Of a DNA stretch of 46,424 nucleotides, positions 34,127 through 43,187 are shown one piece after another. Under the pieces are notes generated by a model that was not told the DNA's origin, did not search any database, and was given only the letters and a program-made list of their open reading frames with translations. Position 1 is the stretch's first letter; each line of letters begins with the position of its first letter. The stretch comes from Candidatus Nanopelagicales bacterium (GTDB lineage: Bacteria; Actinomycetota; Actinomycetes; S36-B12), in the NCBI GenBank assembly GCA_009694585.1, contig SHUQ01000006.1, forward strand, positions 1-46,424. Direction: 5' to 3'. Position numbers and translations under genes: made by a program.

Positions 34127-35754
34127 ACCTTTGCTTGTTCCGAAATAACCGCGATCGAGTGGGCCGTGGCCGCATCAACCGTCGACGATTCAGCCTGCCC
34201 ATCGATGACCGCCAATATCCCCAACGCAACTTTCTTGCCTAGCTCGACGCCCCACTGATCAAATGAGTTAATACCCCAGAGCGCGCCTTGCACAAAGACA
34301 CTGTGCTCATATAGCGCGATCAATGCACCGAGTGTGAACGGGTCGAGTTTTGCGGCTGAGATTACTGAGGTCGGCCGATTGCCAGGCATCACTTTATGCG
34401 GTGCCAACTCCGTGCTAGTGCCATCGTCGGTAACCTCATGAAGGGTTCTGCCACGCGCGAGGACCGCGGCCTGAGCTAATGCATTTGCGATGAGGATATT
34501 TTGCTGATCACCCAGCGAATTAGCCGACTGCGCGATCACGACAAGGTCGCAGGCGACCGGGCTCGTGCCTTGATGTATCAATTGGTAAAACGAATGCTGA
34601 CCGTTGGTGCCCGGCTCACCCCAGACGATGGCACCGGTCTGATATGTGACCGGTGACCCATCCAAGCGCACCCTCTTGCCGTTACTTTCCATTGTCAGTT
34701 GCTGAAGATATGCCGGGAACCGCGAAAGATACTGCGAGTAAGGCAGGACCGCGTTGGTGCTGATATTTAAGAAGTCGCGGTTCCAGACCGCCAGCAAACC
34801 CATCAAGACCGGGAGGTTTTGATCGGGCCGTTCGGTCTGAAAATGCTGATCCATCGCGTGAAACCCAGACAGCATGTCCGCGAAGCCTTTTCGGCCGATT
34901 GCGATCATCGTCGATAGGCCAATTGCGGCGTCCATTGAGTAACGCCCGCCAACCCAATCCCAAAACCCAAACATGTTGTCTTTATCTATTCCGAAGTCTT
35001 CGACTAGTTCAGAATTAGATGAAACTGCGACAAAGTGCTTACTGACCGCCTTTTCCCCCAACGAGGCCACCAACCAAGCACGAGCCGCTCGACCATTCGT
35101 CATTGTTTCCAGTGTGGAAAATGTCTTCGATGCGATAACAAATAGCGTGCGGGCCGGATCGAGGTCGCGCAGCGCCTCACTTAAATCCGTTGGGTCGACA
35201 TTTGAAACGAACCGAAATGTAATCTTGCGGTTGGAAAAGTCGCGCAGAGCTTCATAGGCCATCGCTGGACCAAGATCAGAGCCGCCAATGCCGATATTGA
35301 CCACCGCATTGATGCGTTTTCCGGTGGCACCGCGCCACTTGCCGTTTCGCACCGAACTCGCAAAGCCTCCCATGCGGTCAAGGACTTCACGAACTTCGGC
35401 AGCTACGTCGACCGCATCGACGATGAGACCGGCACCGCGTGGTAGCCGTAATGCGGTATGCAGCACGGCGCGATCTTCGGTGACGTTGATGTGCTCCCCC
35501 GCGAACATCGCTGTCCGCCGAGTGAAAACACCTTGCTCCTTGGCTAACTCGATCAAGGCTGCTAACGCCTCGGACGTGATCCGCTGCCGTGAGTAGTCGA
35601 GAGTTAATCCGGCTGCGGTTACGGTTGACCGAATCGGCCGTTCAGGATCGGCATCTAGCAGCGACCGGATATCTGGCATGACGGCGGCTGCACTGGCCAG
35701 GGTTGCCCATGTTGGACTTGCGGACGGGTCCGGTGTCGTGGGCACAGGTGTCAT
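34123..35754 (-). CDS. pgi: Glucose-6-phosphate isomerase
   Basis: Pgi interconverts glucose-6-phosphate and fructose-6-phosphate. The 543-residue protein has VNIGIGGSDLGPAMAYEAL, the sugar-phosphate loop FVIASKTFSTLETMTN, NMFGFWDWVGGRYSMDAAI, and the C-terminal signature GINSFDQWGVELGKK. The last four bases overlap the 3' end of the PAC2 gene on the other strand. A CAGGCT sequence six bases before the ATG may be its -10 box. It is divergent from gnd, so the start of glycolysis and the oxidative pentose phosphate branch share a 61-base intergenic region. Confidence 0.96.
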   Translation of the reverse strand: MTPVPTTPDPSASPTWATLASAAAVMPDIRSLLDADPERPIRSTVTAAGLTLDYSRQRITSEALAALIELAKEQGVFTRRTAMFAGEHINVTEDRAVLHTALRLPRGAGLIVDAVDVAAEVREVLDRMGGFASSVRNGKWRGATGKRINAVVNIGIGGSDLGPAMAYEALRDFSNRKITFRFVSNVDPTDLSEALRDLDPARTLFVIASKTFSTLETMTNGRAARAWLVASLGEKAVSKHFVAVSSNSELVEDFGIDKDNMFGFWDWVGGRYSMDAAIGLSTMIAIGRKGFADMLSGFHAMDQHFQTERPDQNLPVLMGLLAVWNRDFLNISTNAVLPYSQYLSRFPAYLQQLTMESNGKRVRLDGSPVTYQTGAIVWGEPGTNGQHSFYQLIHQGTSPVACDLVVIAQSANSLGDQQNILIANALAQAAVLARGRTLHEVTDDGTSTELAPHKVMPGNRPTSVISAAKLDPFTLGALIALYEHSVFVQGALWGINSFDQWGVELGKKVALGILAVIDGQAESSTVDAATAHSIAVISEQAKV

Positions 35755-35760
35755 GGTCTC

Positions 35761-35766
35761 AGCCTG
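35761..35766 (-). promoter_or_regulatory. Possible -10 box for pgi (leaderless)
   Basis: CAGGCT on the minus strand is six bases from the ATG at 35754. It keeps only the A at position 2 and T at position 6 of the TANNNT pattern, so support is weaker than at other genes. Confidence 0.3.
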
Positions 35767-35815
35767 CCACTAGCGTTAACCCGAATGAACGCGGCCGCCT
35801 AATTCTGGAGTAAAG

Positions 35816-36856
35816 ATGGCACAAACCAGCAAGAGCCTCACATTTGGCATGGTGGGCCTAGGGCGGATGGGCAATGGGCTCGTGCAACGCGCCATGCGCG
35901 CCGGACTCAGCGCGGTGGTTTATGACCATGCCCCCACAGCTGTTGCTGCGCTGGCGGCCCAAGGCGCCACCGGGGCCGACACCCTAACCGCACTGGTAGC
36001 CGCGCTTCCCGCTCCACGTGCGGTCTGGGTCATGGTTCCCGCTGGTGCAATCACTGAACAGGTGGTCACCGAACTCGCCGAGCTCCTAGAGCCAGGTGAT
36101 TGCATTATTGATGGCGGCAATTCCTATTACCGTGATGACATCCGACGTGGCGAATTGAGTGCAGCAAAAGGGATTGACTACCTAGACGTAGGCACGTCAG
36201 GTGGTGTTTGGGGCCTTGACCGAGGTTTTTGCCTGATGATCGGCGGACAAAAGGCAAGTGTCGATCGCCTCATCCCACTCTGGAATGCCATAGCACCTGG
36301 TTTCGAGGCAGCTCCCCGCACCCCGGGCATAACTGGGGAGCCAACCCAGCAGGAGCGTGGCTGGCTGCACTGCGGCCTCGGTGGAGCCGGGCATTTTGTC
36401 AAGATGGTGCACAACGGCATTGAGTATGGGTTGATGGCCGCCTACGCGGAAGGACTCAATGTTCTAAAGCACGCAAATGCCGGCTTAGGGCTACGCGATC
36501 AGGATGCTGAAACCGCGCCATTGAGCGATCCGCAGTTCTACCAATACGAGATCGACGTACCAGCGGTTGCCGAACTTTGGCGCCGTGGCAGCGTTGTTGA
36601 GTCTTGGCTACTGGACTTGACCGCTGCGGCCTTGCAGGCTTCACCAGAACTATCGGAGTTTGGCGGACGAGTATCTGATAGTGGTGAAGGACGCTGGACA
36701 CTTATCGCGGGGATTGAAGAGGGCGTACCAACTCCGGTTCTGGCCGCCTCCGTCTATGAGCGATTTGAATCACAGGGGTCAGCACTTTTTGCAGACAAGA
36801 TTCTCAGCGCCATGCGAAAAGAATTCGGTGGGCATGACGAGAAAGTTTCAAGCTAG
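35816..36856 (+). CDS. gnd: 6-phosphogluconate dehydrogenase (short, probably NAD-dependent form)
   Basis: The enzyme oxidatively decarboxylates 6-phosphogluconate to ribulose-5-phosphate. The 346-residue length is that of the short GndA/YqeC class, which often uses NAD rather than NADP, unlike the roughly 470-residue form. Visible motifs are [20 protein letters not shown] (dinucleotide binding), [31 protein letters not shown] and [14 protein letters not shown], which holds the catalytic lysine. A GGAG ribosome site lies five bases before the ATG. The 3' end overlaps mshC on the opposite strand by nine bases. Confidence 0.94.
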   Translation: MAQTSKSLTFGMVGLGRMGNGLVQRAMRAGLSAVVYDHAPTAVAALAAQGATGADTLTALVAALPAPRAVWVMVPAGAITEQVVTELAELLEPGDCIIDGGNSYYRDDIRRGELSAAKGIDYLDVGTSGGVWGLDRGFCLMIGGQKASVDRLIPLWNAIAPGFEAAPRTPGITGEPTQQERGWLHCGLGGAGHFVKMVHNGIEYGLMAAYAEGLNVLKHANAGLGLRDQDAETAPLSDPQFYQYEIDVPAVAELWRRGSVVESWLLDLTAAALQASPELSEFGGRVSDSGEGRWTLIAGIEEGVPTPVLAASVYERFESQGSALFADKILSAMRKEFGGHDEKVSS

Positions 36857-38077
36857 GCGGACACCAAGAAGAGCATCACAAATTGAGGCAACCTGCGATG
36901 GCGCGGCCTTATCCGATCCACCATTTGCAGTTGTTTCCATCGCCCAGCGGTCTACCACAGCCATTGCGGTAGGAGTTTGCATATCGTCACTTAGCAACTC
37001 ACGCACCCTTGCTAGTAGCGCGTCTGCGCTAGGGCCAGCCGGCGCAGCGGTCGCCGTGCGCCAAAGTGCTAGGCGATCAATTGCACCACTTAGACCCTGC
37101 GGGTTCCAAGCCCAGTCACTGCGGTAATGGTTGGCGAGAAGAGCGAGGCGGATCGCCATCGGATCTACGCCATCGCGCCGCAATCGTGAGACGAGCACCA
37201 AATTCCCACGGGACTTCGACATCTTGTGGCCTTGCCAGCCCACCATTCCGGTGTGCACATAGTGCCTCGCATAAGGCCAGGTCTCGTTGAGTACCTGCGC
37301 CTCCGAAGCACCCATTTCATGATGCGGAAATGCCAGATCACTGCCGCCTCCTTGTACATCTATGGGCATCCCCAGATAGTCAAGGGCAATTGCCACACAC
37401 TCGATATGCCACCCGGGGCGGCCGTGGCCTAGGCGAGTGTCCCAAGCCGGCTCCCCGGGGCGCGCGGCCTGCCAAACGAGGCAGTCCAGCGGATGCCTTT
37501 TACCAGGCCGGCCTGGATCACCGCCGCGCTCAGCGAAGATCTCGATCATCTGCGCTTCGTCCAATTTGGTCACTGAGCCAAAACGGCGATCGGCGTGAAC
37601 CGAGAAGTACAGGTCATCATCAACGGGATAGACCGCACCTAACTCCTGCAGTCGCGATACGTGATCCGCTACCGATGGGATGGCCTCCACCGCACCGATG
37701 TAGTCGGCTGGTGGGATGACTCCGAGGGCGTACATATCCGCTCGAAACACTTCAGTCTCACGCTCGGCGATCGCGCGCCAATCTTGTCCGAGGGCTACGG
37801 CTCGCTCCAGAAGTGGATCGTCAATGTCAGTCACATTTTGGACGTATTTGACATCATGGCCACCATCGCGCCAGATTCGTTGCAAGATGTCGAACGCAAC
37901 ATAAGTGGCAGCATGGCCCATATGGGTGGCGTCATAGGGTGTGATACCGCACACGTAGATGGTCGCGGTCTTACCTGGCGCGGTCGGGCGAATCTCGCCG
38001 GTGGCAGTGTCAAACAGTCGAAGAGGTCGACCTTCACCCGGCACCACAGGTATCGGCAGACCCTTCCATGACTCCAC
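36848..38077 (-). CDS. mshC: Mycothiol ligase MshC (cysteine:GlcN-Ins ligase)
   Basis: MshC joins cysteine to GlcN-inositol in mycothiol synthesis. The 409-residue protein is a short class I synthetase like CysRS without the anticodon-binding end. It shows the zinc site (Cys43 in YVCGITPYD; Cys227 in HIECVAIA; His252-253), the HIGH motif as HMGH (52-55) and KMSKS at 285-289. The N-terminal [20 protein letters not shown] favours MshC over cysteinyl-tRNA synthetase. The start is GTG, with TAGGGT six bases upstream. Its presence shows the organism makes mycothiol, consistent with the arsenate reductase type at 1894-2544. Confidence 0.93.
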   Translation of the reverse strand: MESWKGLPIPVVPGEGRPLRLFDTATGEIRPTAPGKTATIYVCGITPYDATHMGHAATYVAFDILQRIWRDGGHDVKYVQNVTDIDDPLLERAVALGQDWRAIAERETEVFRADMYALGVIPPADYIGAVEAIPSVADHVSRLQELGAVYPVDDDLYFSVHADRRFGSVTKLDEAQMIEIFAERGGDPGRPGKRHPLDCLVWQAARPGEPAWDTRLGHGRPGWHIECVAIALDYLGMPIDVQGGGSDLAFPHHEMGASEAQVLNETWPYARHYVHTGMVGWQGHKMSKSRGNLVLVSRLRRDGVDPMAIRLALLANHYRSDWAWNPQGLSGAIDRLALWRTATAAPAGPSADALLARVRELLSDDMQTPTAMAVVDRWAMETTANGGSDKAAPSQVASICDALLGVRLA

Positions 38078-38083
38078 GCCACC

Positions 38084-38089
38084 ACCCTA
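38084..38089 (-). promoter_or_regulatory. -10 box for mshC (leaderless, GTG start)
   Basis: TAGGGT on the minus strand lies six bases before the GTG at 38077. It supports the GTG start and separates mshC transcription from the upstream SCO1664-like unit. Confidence 0.5.
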
Positions 38090-38125
38090 CCCACGCAGCG
38101 ACAATCGCTATCGATCCGACAACAA

Positions 38126-38944
38126 TTAGAAGACTGGCCAAGGTATGGAAGGCCAACCCGGGGATGGCATAGGGAATGTTCGCGTTGCTAGTAGTTGCTC
38201 TATCCGGCTTTCCAAGGCCACCACCTCATCCGCGGTCAACCACCTCGTGACAGTTTCTGGCAAACCCGTATGAATCATGGTGCTCATGGCTGCAACAGGC
38301 TCGCTTAATTCGTTTGGAATCTTCTTGCCTGCCCATCCCCAAAGTACCGTACGCAATTTATCCTCGCCACTAAAACTCACGCCGTGATCTATCGCCCACA
38401 CGCGATTACTGGTATCAACAATCAGATGGCCGCCCTTGCGGTCTGCGTTGTTGATCACCGCATCGAGTAGAGCCACCTTCTGAAGCACTAAATCTCGGGA
38501 GTGCACCAGCGAAACGAGATCTCCAGATTCATCGGTACCATCAAAAATATGATGCCAGTCGCTCAGATCAGCACCCGCTGCGAGTACCGAAACAAGGTGC
38601 ACGTCGGCAACCTCATCAATCCAAACCTGACACATACCTGGGCCCGCCGGCCCCGTGGTGCGCCAAACCGTAGGAGGTACCACCCCCAGCGCAAGTGCTT
38701 CTGACATTTCATAGCTGGCAACTTCGCGCATCGACAAAGTGCCCTCCGGAAAATCCCAGAGCGGTCTTTCACCAACTACCGGCTTGTAGACACAGCGGAC
38801 GCGGCTCGCAGGTGCGACTGAAACGATGCAGCGCAGGGTGCCATTCGAAGCTCCAGCCAACCTGCCTTCGACCTCAAGTTCGCCAATTGTTAAGGCATGC
38901 AGCAGCGCATCCGTTCCAATCCATTGGGTGGCAGAAGAGATCAT
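38126..38944 (-). CDS. SCO1664-family protein, PI3/4-kinase-like
   Basis: The protein (272 residues from the ATG at 38944) belongs to a conserved actinobacterial family distantly related to phosphatidylinositol 3/4-kinases. Kinase-like elements are visible: VRCVYKPVVGERPLWDFP (candidate ATP-binding lysine), MREVASYEMSEAL, the catalytic-loop-like NNADRKGGHLIVD, and the metal-loop-like VWAIDHGVSF. The substrate is unknown; it could be a protein or small-molecule kinase. The start overlaps the DUF3090 stop (ATGA), so the pair is co-translated. The order with DUF3090 and a histidine phosphatase is the same in mycobacteria and Streptomyces. Confidence 0.82.
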   Translation of the reverse strand: MISSATQWIGTDALLHALTIGELEVEGRLAGASNGTLRCIVSVAPASRVRCVYKPVVGERPLWDFPEGTLSMREVASYEMSEALALGVVPPTVWRTTGPAGPGMCQVWIDEVADVHLVSVLAAGADLSDWHHIFDGTDESGDLVSLVHSRDLVLQKVALLDAVINNADRKGGHLIVDTSNRVWAIDHGVSFSGEDKLRTVLWGWAGKKIPNELSEPVAAMSTMIHTGLPETVTRWLTADEVVALESRIEQLLATRTFPMPSPGWPSIPWPVF

Positions 38945-39507
38945 GTTCGGCGTCGATACCCATTCGCACGCGGGCAAATATGGCCCTCCGGATCAAGTGG
39001 CTGGTTACAGAACGGGCACGGTGGACGGCCCGCGGCGGCCACCGCACGCGCCCTCTCAGCAAAACTGCGAGCCTGCGCAGCACTTAGCCACACCCGCAGC
39101 GTATCGACACCCTCGGTGTCGTCATCTGCGATTTCAGGAACCTGTCCGCCTTCTTCCGCGACGGCGTGCGCTTCAATCACCACCAGTGAAGTTGCTTCAT
39201 CCCAGCCTAGGGCCATAGCGCCGACCCTGAACTCTTCGAATATCGGCAACTCCAATGGGGCTACATCAACAGCGCTAACCACCCCAGCATCGGGGATATC
39301 AACAAGTGGGGATCGGGTCTCGCGCACTTCATCAAGTAATTGATCGGTGCGTTCAGCCAACACCAGCGCTTGCTGCTTTTCGATAACGACGCTAGTAATC
39401 AAGTTACCTTGTCGGGCCTGCAAGAAAAATGTGCGTTCACCGGGCATCCCAACTGTACCTACGACGAACCTCTCGGGTTCGGTGAAATTGAAGATTTGTC
39501 GGGCCAT
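38941..39507 (-). CDS. DUF3090 family protein with C-terminal zinc-ribbon-like motif
   Basis: The 188-residue protein is a DUF3090 member. It has a beta-rich body (RFVVGTVGMPGERTFFLQAR, then alternating strands) and a C-terminal motif PPCPFCNQPLDPEGHICPR that looks like a small zinc site (Cys-x2-Cys with His-x-Cys). There is no known function. It sits between a histidine phosphatase gene (one-base overlap) and the kinase-like gene (four-base overlap), so all three are almost certainly made together and may act on a shared substrate. Confidence 0.85.
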   Translation of the reverse strand: MARQIFNFTEPERFVVGTVGMPGERTFFLQARQGNLITSVVIEKQQALVLAERTDQLLDEVRETRSPLVDIPDAGVVSAVDVAPLELPIFEEFRVGAMALGWDEATSLVVIEAHAVAEEGGQVPEIADDDTEGVDTLRVWLSAAQARSFAERARAVAAAGRPPCPFCNQPLDPEGHICPRANGYRRRT

Positions 39508-40208
39508 CAGCCGGCACCCCCACCGATCACCGCATCGCTAGAACCGCGCTTACTTTTCTTTCCGGCTTTTTTCGCCGGCGCCCGCAGGTTCGATAGGTCG
39601 GCACCGGAGTCGTTAGTGCGCAGCACGAAGGGTCGGGTTGCCGTGTATCGAATAACACTTATTGAGCAGGGGTCTACCTGAATTCGCTGGAACTGATCAA
39701 GGTGCATACCGAGCGCGTCTGCGAGGATCGCTTTGATTACATCACCGTGGCTCACAACAGCATAGATAGCATTCTCGCCAAGTCGTTCATTCCACTCCCG
39801 GATGGCGCGAACGGCTCGGTGCTGCATCGTCGCCATGGACTCACCATTGGCACCAGGGAAAACCGCTGCGCTGGGATGCGCCTGCACTACCTGCCACATC
39901 GGGTCCTTTGTCAACTCGCTGATCTTCTTGCCCGTCCAATCACCGTATTGGCACTCACCAATACGTTTATCGGTATGGCGAGCAGTTGTTGTAGGTTGCA
40001 GCTCACAAATTGCGTCAGCGGTTTGTTGGGTGCGGTCAAGTGGTGAGGCGATTACCGCCGCCAGTGCTAGACCTGATAGGCGTTCACCCATTTTTCTCGC
40101 CTGCTCCTCGCCTAATTCGTCCAGGAATACCCCAGGAGTCCAACCTGCCAGTACGCCTTCGGAATTGGCCTTGGTGCGCCCATGGCGGACGAGTAACAAA
40201 GTGGTCAC
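39507..40208 (-). CDS. Histidine phosphatase family protein (MSMEG_4193 type)
   Basis: The 233-residue protein has the phosphoglycerate mutase-like fold: catalytic LLVRHGRTKANSEG, SPLDRTQQTAD, the acid in IGECQYGDWTGK and VVSHGDVIKAIL with the second histidine. The phosphatase domain ends near residue 205; a Lys/Ala-rich tail (KKAGKKSKRGS) follows. It likely acts as a phosphatase; the substrate is unknown. The start is GTG, with TACGCT six bases upstream, and leads the three-gene unit with DUF3090 and the kinase-like gene. It is divergent from the corA-like gene. Confidence 0.9.
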   Translation of the reverse strand: MTTLLLVRHGRTKANSEGVLAGWTPGVFLDELGEEQARKMGERLSGLALAAVIASPLDRTQQTADAICELQPTTTARHTDKRIGECQYGDWTGKKISELTKDPMWQVVQAHPSAAVFPGANGESMATMQHRAVRAIREWNERLGENAIYAVVSHGDVIKAILADALGMHLDQFQRIQVDPCSISVIRYTATRPFVLRTNDSGADLSNLRAPAKKAGKKSKRGSSDAVIGGGAG

Positions 40209-40214
40209 CCGCTG

Positions 40215-40220
40215 AGCGTA
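40215..40220 (-). promoter_or_regulatory. -10 box for the histidine phosphatase-DUF3090-SCO1664 unit (leaderless)
   Basis: TACGCT on the minus strand is six bases from the GTG at 40208 and fits TANNNT. Confidence 0.5.
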
Positions 40221-40240
40221 GATGCCACAGGTACATAAGG

Positions 40241-40246
40241 CAGAAT
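40241..40246 (+). promoter_or_regulatory. Possible -10 box for the CorA-family gene (leaderless, GTG start)
   Basis: CAGAAT ends six bases before the GTG at 40253. The alternative ATG at 40265 has no ribosome site at a useful distance. Confidence 0.35.
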
Positions 40247-40252
40247 GCGGAT

Positions 40253-41275
40253 GTGATCAAGGGCATGGGGCTGTATTCCTTAGAAGGGGAGATCTCCACC
40301 GTTGGCGCTCATAGCTGGCAGAAACCCGGCGATTCGGGCTTGGGTAGCACGCTGAATGAGTTAATTGCCCAGTGCCGGGAAAGGACCGCAAGTTTTGTCT
40401 GGGTTGGGGTTTTCGAGCCATCCAAGCCCGAGATGGAATTGATCGCGGCAGCATTTGAATTACCCGCATTGCAGGTCGAAGACGCGGCCAATCCGATGCA
40501 GCGTGCAAAGATCGAACTAAATGCAAACGGGCATGGACTCGCAATCATCAAACTGCTCGACTATGTGGAGAAAACCGACGATGTAACCACAGGGCAGTTG
40601 GCAATATTCCTCGGTCCTTGGTACGCAATCACTGTTCGCCACGGGCGCATCGGTGAGTTGGATAATATTCGTGAACGTATTGCGACCAGCCCAGAACTGC
40701 GAACCCACGGACCCATTTCCGTTTTCTATTCGGTGTTGGATGCGGCGGTTGATGGATACCTTTCAGTAAGTGACAGTGTCGCCGAGGACGTCGAAGAACT
40801 CGAAACCGCGGTGTTCGCCCAGAATTCTATTGGGAGCAATGCCAATCGCATTTATCGACTGAAGCGTGAAAATGTCGAGATCCGCCGAGCAATTGCACCA
40901 CTGTTGGTCACCGCGCATGATTTCGCGCAGGGCGACAGGACCTATGTACCCGATGACTTGAAACCGTATTTTCAAGATATCGGAGACCATCTCCTGAGAG
41001 CATCGGATTCGGTAGATACGACCGATAGCTTGCTGTTGACCATGCTAATGGTCTCGACATCGCTGCAGGATCTACAACAAAATCGTGACATGCGCAAGAT
41101 AAGCGCTTATGTTGCGATAGCAGCTGTCCCAACCATGGTTGCCGCAATCTACGGCATGAACTTCGACAATATGCCCGAGTTGCATGCGAGCTACGGCTAT
41201 CCAGTGGTGCTTGCATTTATGGGTACCATCTGCGCGATTTTGTTCAGGGCCTTCAAGAAATCAGGTTGGCTCTAG
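40253..41275 (+). CDS. CorA-family magnesium/cobalt transporter
   Basis: The protein (about 340 residues from GTG 40253; ATG 40265 is possible) has the CorA layout: a long cytoplasmic alpha/beta domain, a helical stalk (LKRENVEIRRAIAPLL region), and two C-terminal membrane segments. The first ends in the signature YGMNFDNMPEL (GMN). It forms pentameric Mg2+ channels in the membrane; Co2+ or Zn2+ transport is possible in the wider family. It converges on uppP, leaving a seven-base gap. Positively charged residues at the far C-terminus (FRAFKKSGWL) fit the family. Confidence 0.9.
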   Translation: MIKGMGLYSLEGEISTVGAHSWQKPGDSGLGSTLNELIAQCRERTASFVWVGVFEPSKPEMELIAAAFELPALQVEDAANPMQRAKIELNANGHGLAIIKLLDYVEKTDDVTTGQLAIFLGPWYAITVRHGRIGELDNIRERIATSPELRTHGPISVFYSVLDAAVDGYLSVSDSVAEDVEELETAVFAQNSIGSNANRIYRLKRENVEIRRAIAPLLVTAHDFAQGDRTYVPDDLKPYFQDIGDHLLRASDSVDTTDSLLLTMLMVSTSLQDLQQNRDMRKISAYVAIAAVPTMVAAIYGMNFDNMPELHASYGYPVVLAFMGTICAILFRAFKKSGWL

Positions 41276-41282
41276 CCAGGTA

Positions 41283-42107
41283 TTAGTCGGCGAGCCTTCC
41301 GGTGGCAAGTAAAACCAAGATTAGTATCCCGGTCAAAATCCGGTAGATAACAAATGGTCTGTATGAATGCGTTGATACCCAACGCAGCAGCCAAGCAATG
41401 ACCGCTAACCCCACAATGAAGGCGATCACCGTGGCGAGGATTGTCGGTGCCCAGGTAACGGAAGAGTCTTTGCCGATCTTCGTCGTTTCATAAAGTCCAG
41501 AGGCGAGAACCGCGGGTACGGCGAGCAAAAAGGCATATCGAGCAGCCGCCTCACGCGTGTACCCCAAGAACAGACCGACTGAGATAGTGGCACCGGAACG
41601 CGAAACTCCCGGAATGAGCGCGAGTGCTTGCCCAAATCCCAGCACAACTCCATCGCGACCTGTTAGCGCCGCTAAAGTGTGAACTTTGCGGCCAACTCGA
41701 TCAGCGAAGCCCAAGATAAGACCGAAAACAATTAGCGTGACCGCGACAAGCCACAAATTACGGGCCGCCGTTTCGATTTGATTCGCGAAAGCGAGACCTA
41801 GCACGGCGATCGGAATAGTACCGATGATGATGTACCAACCCATGCGCGCGTCAATACTTGAACGCAGCTCACGATGTACCAGGCTGCGAGCCCACGTACT
41901 AATGATTCGCACGATGTCGCGCCAGAAGAAGACAATCACGGCGAGCTCGGTGCCGATTTGCGTAACTGCTGTGAAGGCCGCGCCCGGGTCTTGCCAGCCA
42001 AATAACTGTGACAACACTAAAATGTGCGCATTAGACGAAATTGGCAGGAATTCGGTGAGACCTTGCACAACTCCGAGAAAGATCGCTTCAAACCAGGACA
42101 TCGTCAT
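41283..42107 (-). CDS. uppP: Undecaprenyl-diphosphatase UppP (BacA)
   Basis: UppP dephosphorylates undecaprenyl diphosphate to recycle the cell-wall lipid carrier, and high activity can give bacitracin resistance. The 274-residue membrane protein has the two catalytic regions: VQGLTEFLPISSNAHILV near the N-terminus and PGVSRSGATISVGLFLG in the middle, with about eight hydrophobic segments. The first motif has Gln where E. coli has Glu, as is usual in Actinobacteria. It overlaps the upstream LLM gene by four bases (ATGA). Confidence 0.95.
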   Translation of the reverse strand: MTMSWFEAIFLGVVQGLTEFLPISSNAHILVLSQLFGWQDPGAAFTAVTQIGTELAVIVFFWRDIVRIISTWARSLVHRELRSSIDARMGWYIIIGTIPIAVLGLAFANQIETAARNLWLVAVTLIVFGLILGFADRVGRKVHTLAALTGRDGVVLGFGQALALIPGVSRSGATISVGLFLGYTREAAARYAFLLAVPAVLASGLYETTKIGKDSSVTWAPTILATVIAFIVGLAVIAWLLRWVSTHSYRPFVIYRILTGILILVLLATGRLAD

Positions 42108-43153
42108 GACGCAAGCCCTGATTCGTCCAGGAGTTCAGCCATGGTTTGCAACGTGGCAATGCGTTCTTCTAGGGTTCCGGAGTAGATAGCCACCGATAAC
42201 GTGCCCACACCTGCCTCCGAGTAGGCGGCTAGTCGATCCCGAATGCGCTCGCGCGGCCCAATCAGCGCGGTTTGATCAATAAAACTAAGCGGCACTGCCT
42301 CAGCAGCACCTACATAGTCGCGCGCTAGGTACTTGTCTTGTATCTCGATCGCCGCCTGCTCGTAACCCATGCGGGTGGCAAGTTGGTTGTAGAAGTTCTT
42401 TTCGCGCGAACCCATGCCGCCGATGTATAGCGCTGAATAGGCCCGCACAAAGTTCGAACACTTCTCGATGTCGTCGCCGATCACGACCGGCACGGTTGGA
42501 ACCACATCAAAACCCTCAAGCGTCCTACCGCTCTTGATACGCCCGGCGTTAATTGCCAACATCGAATCACCTGAATGCTCGGGAGAGTAGAAAATGGCTA
42601 GCCATCCATCTGCGATCTCGCCGGCGAGCTCAAGGTTTTTGGGCCCAATCGCGGCCAGATAAATCGGAATATCGTTTCGCACCGGATGCACCGTCAACGT
42701 CAGTGCCTTACCGGGACCATCGGGTAACGGCAAAGTGAAGAACTCCCCGGAGTAGCTAACCTTTTGCCTGGCGAGAGCAAGTTTGACGATGTCGACGTAT
42801 TCACGGGTGCGCTGCAGTGGTTTATCGAATCGAACCCCGTGCCAGCCCTCTGATACCTGTGGGCCGGAGACCCCAAGGCCTAGGCGAAAGCGACCGCCTG
42901 ATAGCGAATCCAAGGTGGCCGCGGTCATCGCGGTATTGGCCGGAGTGCGGCCTGGGATCTGAAAGACGGCGGAACCCAGATCAATCTTCGAGGTTTGGGC
43001 ACCGACCCAAGCCAGCACCGTAGCCGCATCCGAGCCATAGGCCTCGGCCGCCCAAACCACCGCATAGCCTAGTAGGTCGGCCTGCCTCGCTAGTTCCAGA
43101 TTATCCGCGTCATTTCCAGCACCCCAATACCCCAAATTCACTCCTAGTTTCAT
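42104..43153 (-). CDS. LLM-class oxidoreductase, probably F420-dependent
   Basis: The 349-residue protein is a luciferase-like TIM-barrel enzyme (MKLGVNLGYWGAG, LGYAVVWAAEAYGSDAATVLAW, DSLSGGRFRLGLGVSGPQVSEGW). In Actinobacteria this subgroup usually uses coenzyme F420 rather than FMN, so the organism probably makes F420. The substrate cannot be predicted. A TAGGCT box lies six bases before the ATG. It is translated with uppP (ATGA overlap) and divergent from the aldo/keto reductase gene. Confidence 0.88.
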   Translation of the reverse strand: MKLGVNLGYWGAGNDADNLELARQADLLGYAVVWAAEAYGSDAATVLAWVGAQTSKIDLGSAVFQIPGRTPANTAMTAATLDSLSGGRFRLGLGVSGPQVSEGWHGVRFDKPLQRTREYVDIVKLALARQKVSYSGEFFTLPLPDGPGKALTLTVHPVRNDIPIYLAAIGPKNLELAGEIADGWLAIFYSPEHSGDSMLAINAGRIKSGRTLEGFDVVPTVPVVIGDDIEKCSNFVRAYSALYIGGMGSREKNFYNQLATRMGYEQAAIEIQDKYLARDYVGAAEAVPLSFIDQTALIGPRERIRDRLAAYSEAGVGTLSVAIYSGTLEERIATLQTMAELLDESGLAS

Positions 43154-43159
43154 GCCTTG

Positions 43160-43165
43160 AGCCTA
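43160..43165 (-). promoter_or_regulatory. -10 box for LLM oxidoreductase-uppP (leaderless)
   Basis: TAGGCT on the minus strand is six bases from the ATG at 43153. The divergent aldo/keto reductase box lies ten bases further on, so the two promoters are packed into 34 bases. Confidence 0.5.
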
Positions 43166-43175
43166 TGACAAGGGG

Positions 43176-43181
43176 TAGCGT
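43176..43181 (+). promoter_or_regulatory. -10 box for the aldo/keto reductase gene (leaderless)
   Basis: TAGCGT lies six bases before the ATG at 43188. Confidence 0.5.
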
Positions 43182-43187
43182 GTCGGC

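Noticed and set aside
41283-42107. Gln in place of the first catalytic-motif Glu of UppP
   Set aside because: Actinobacterial UppP proteins commonly have Gln here, so it is not a defect.
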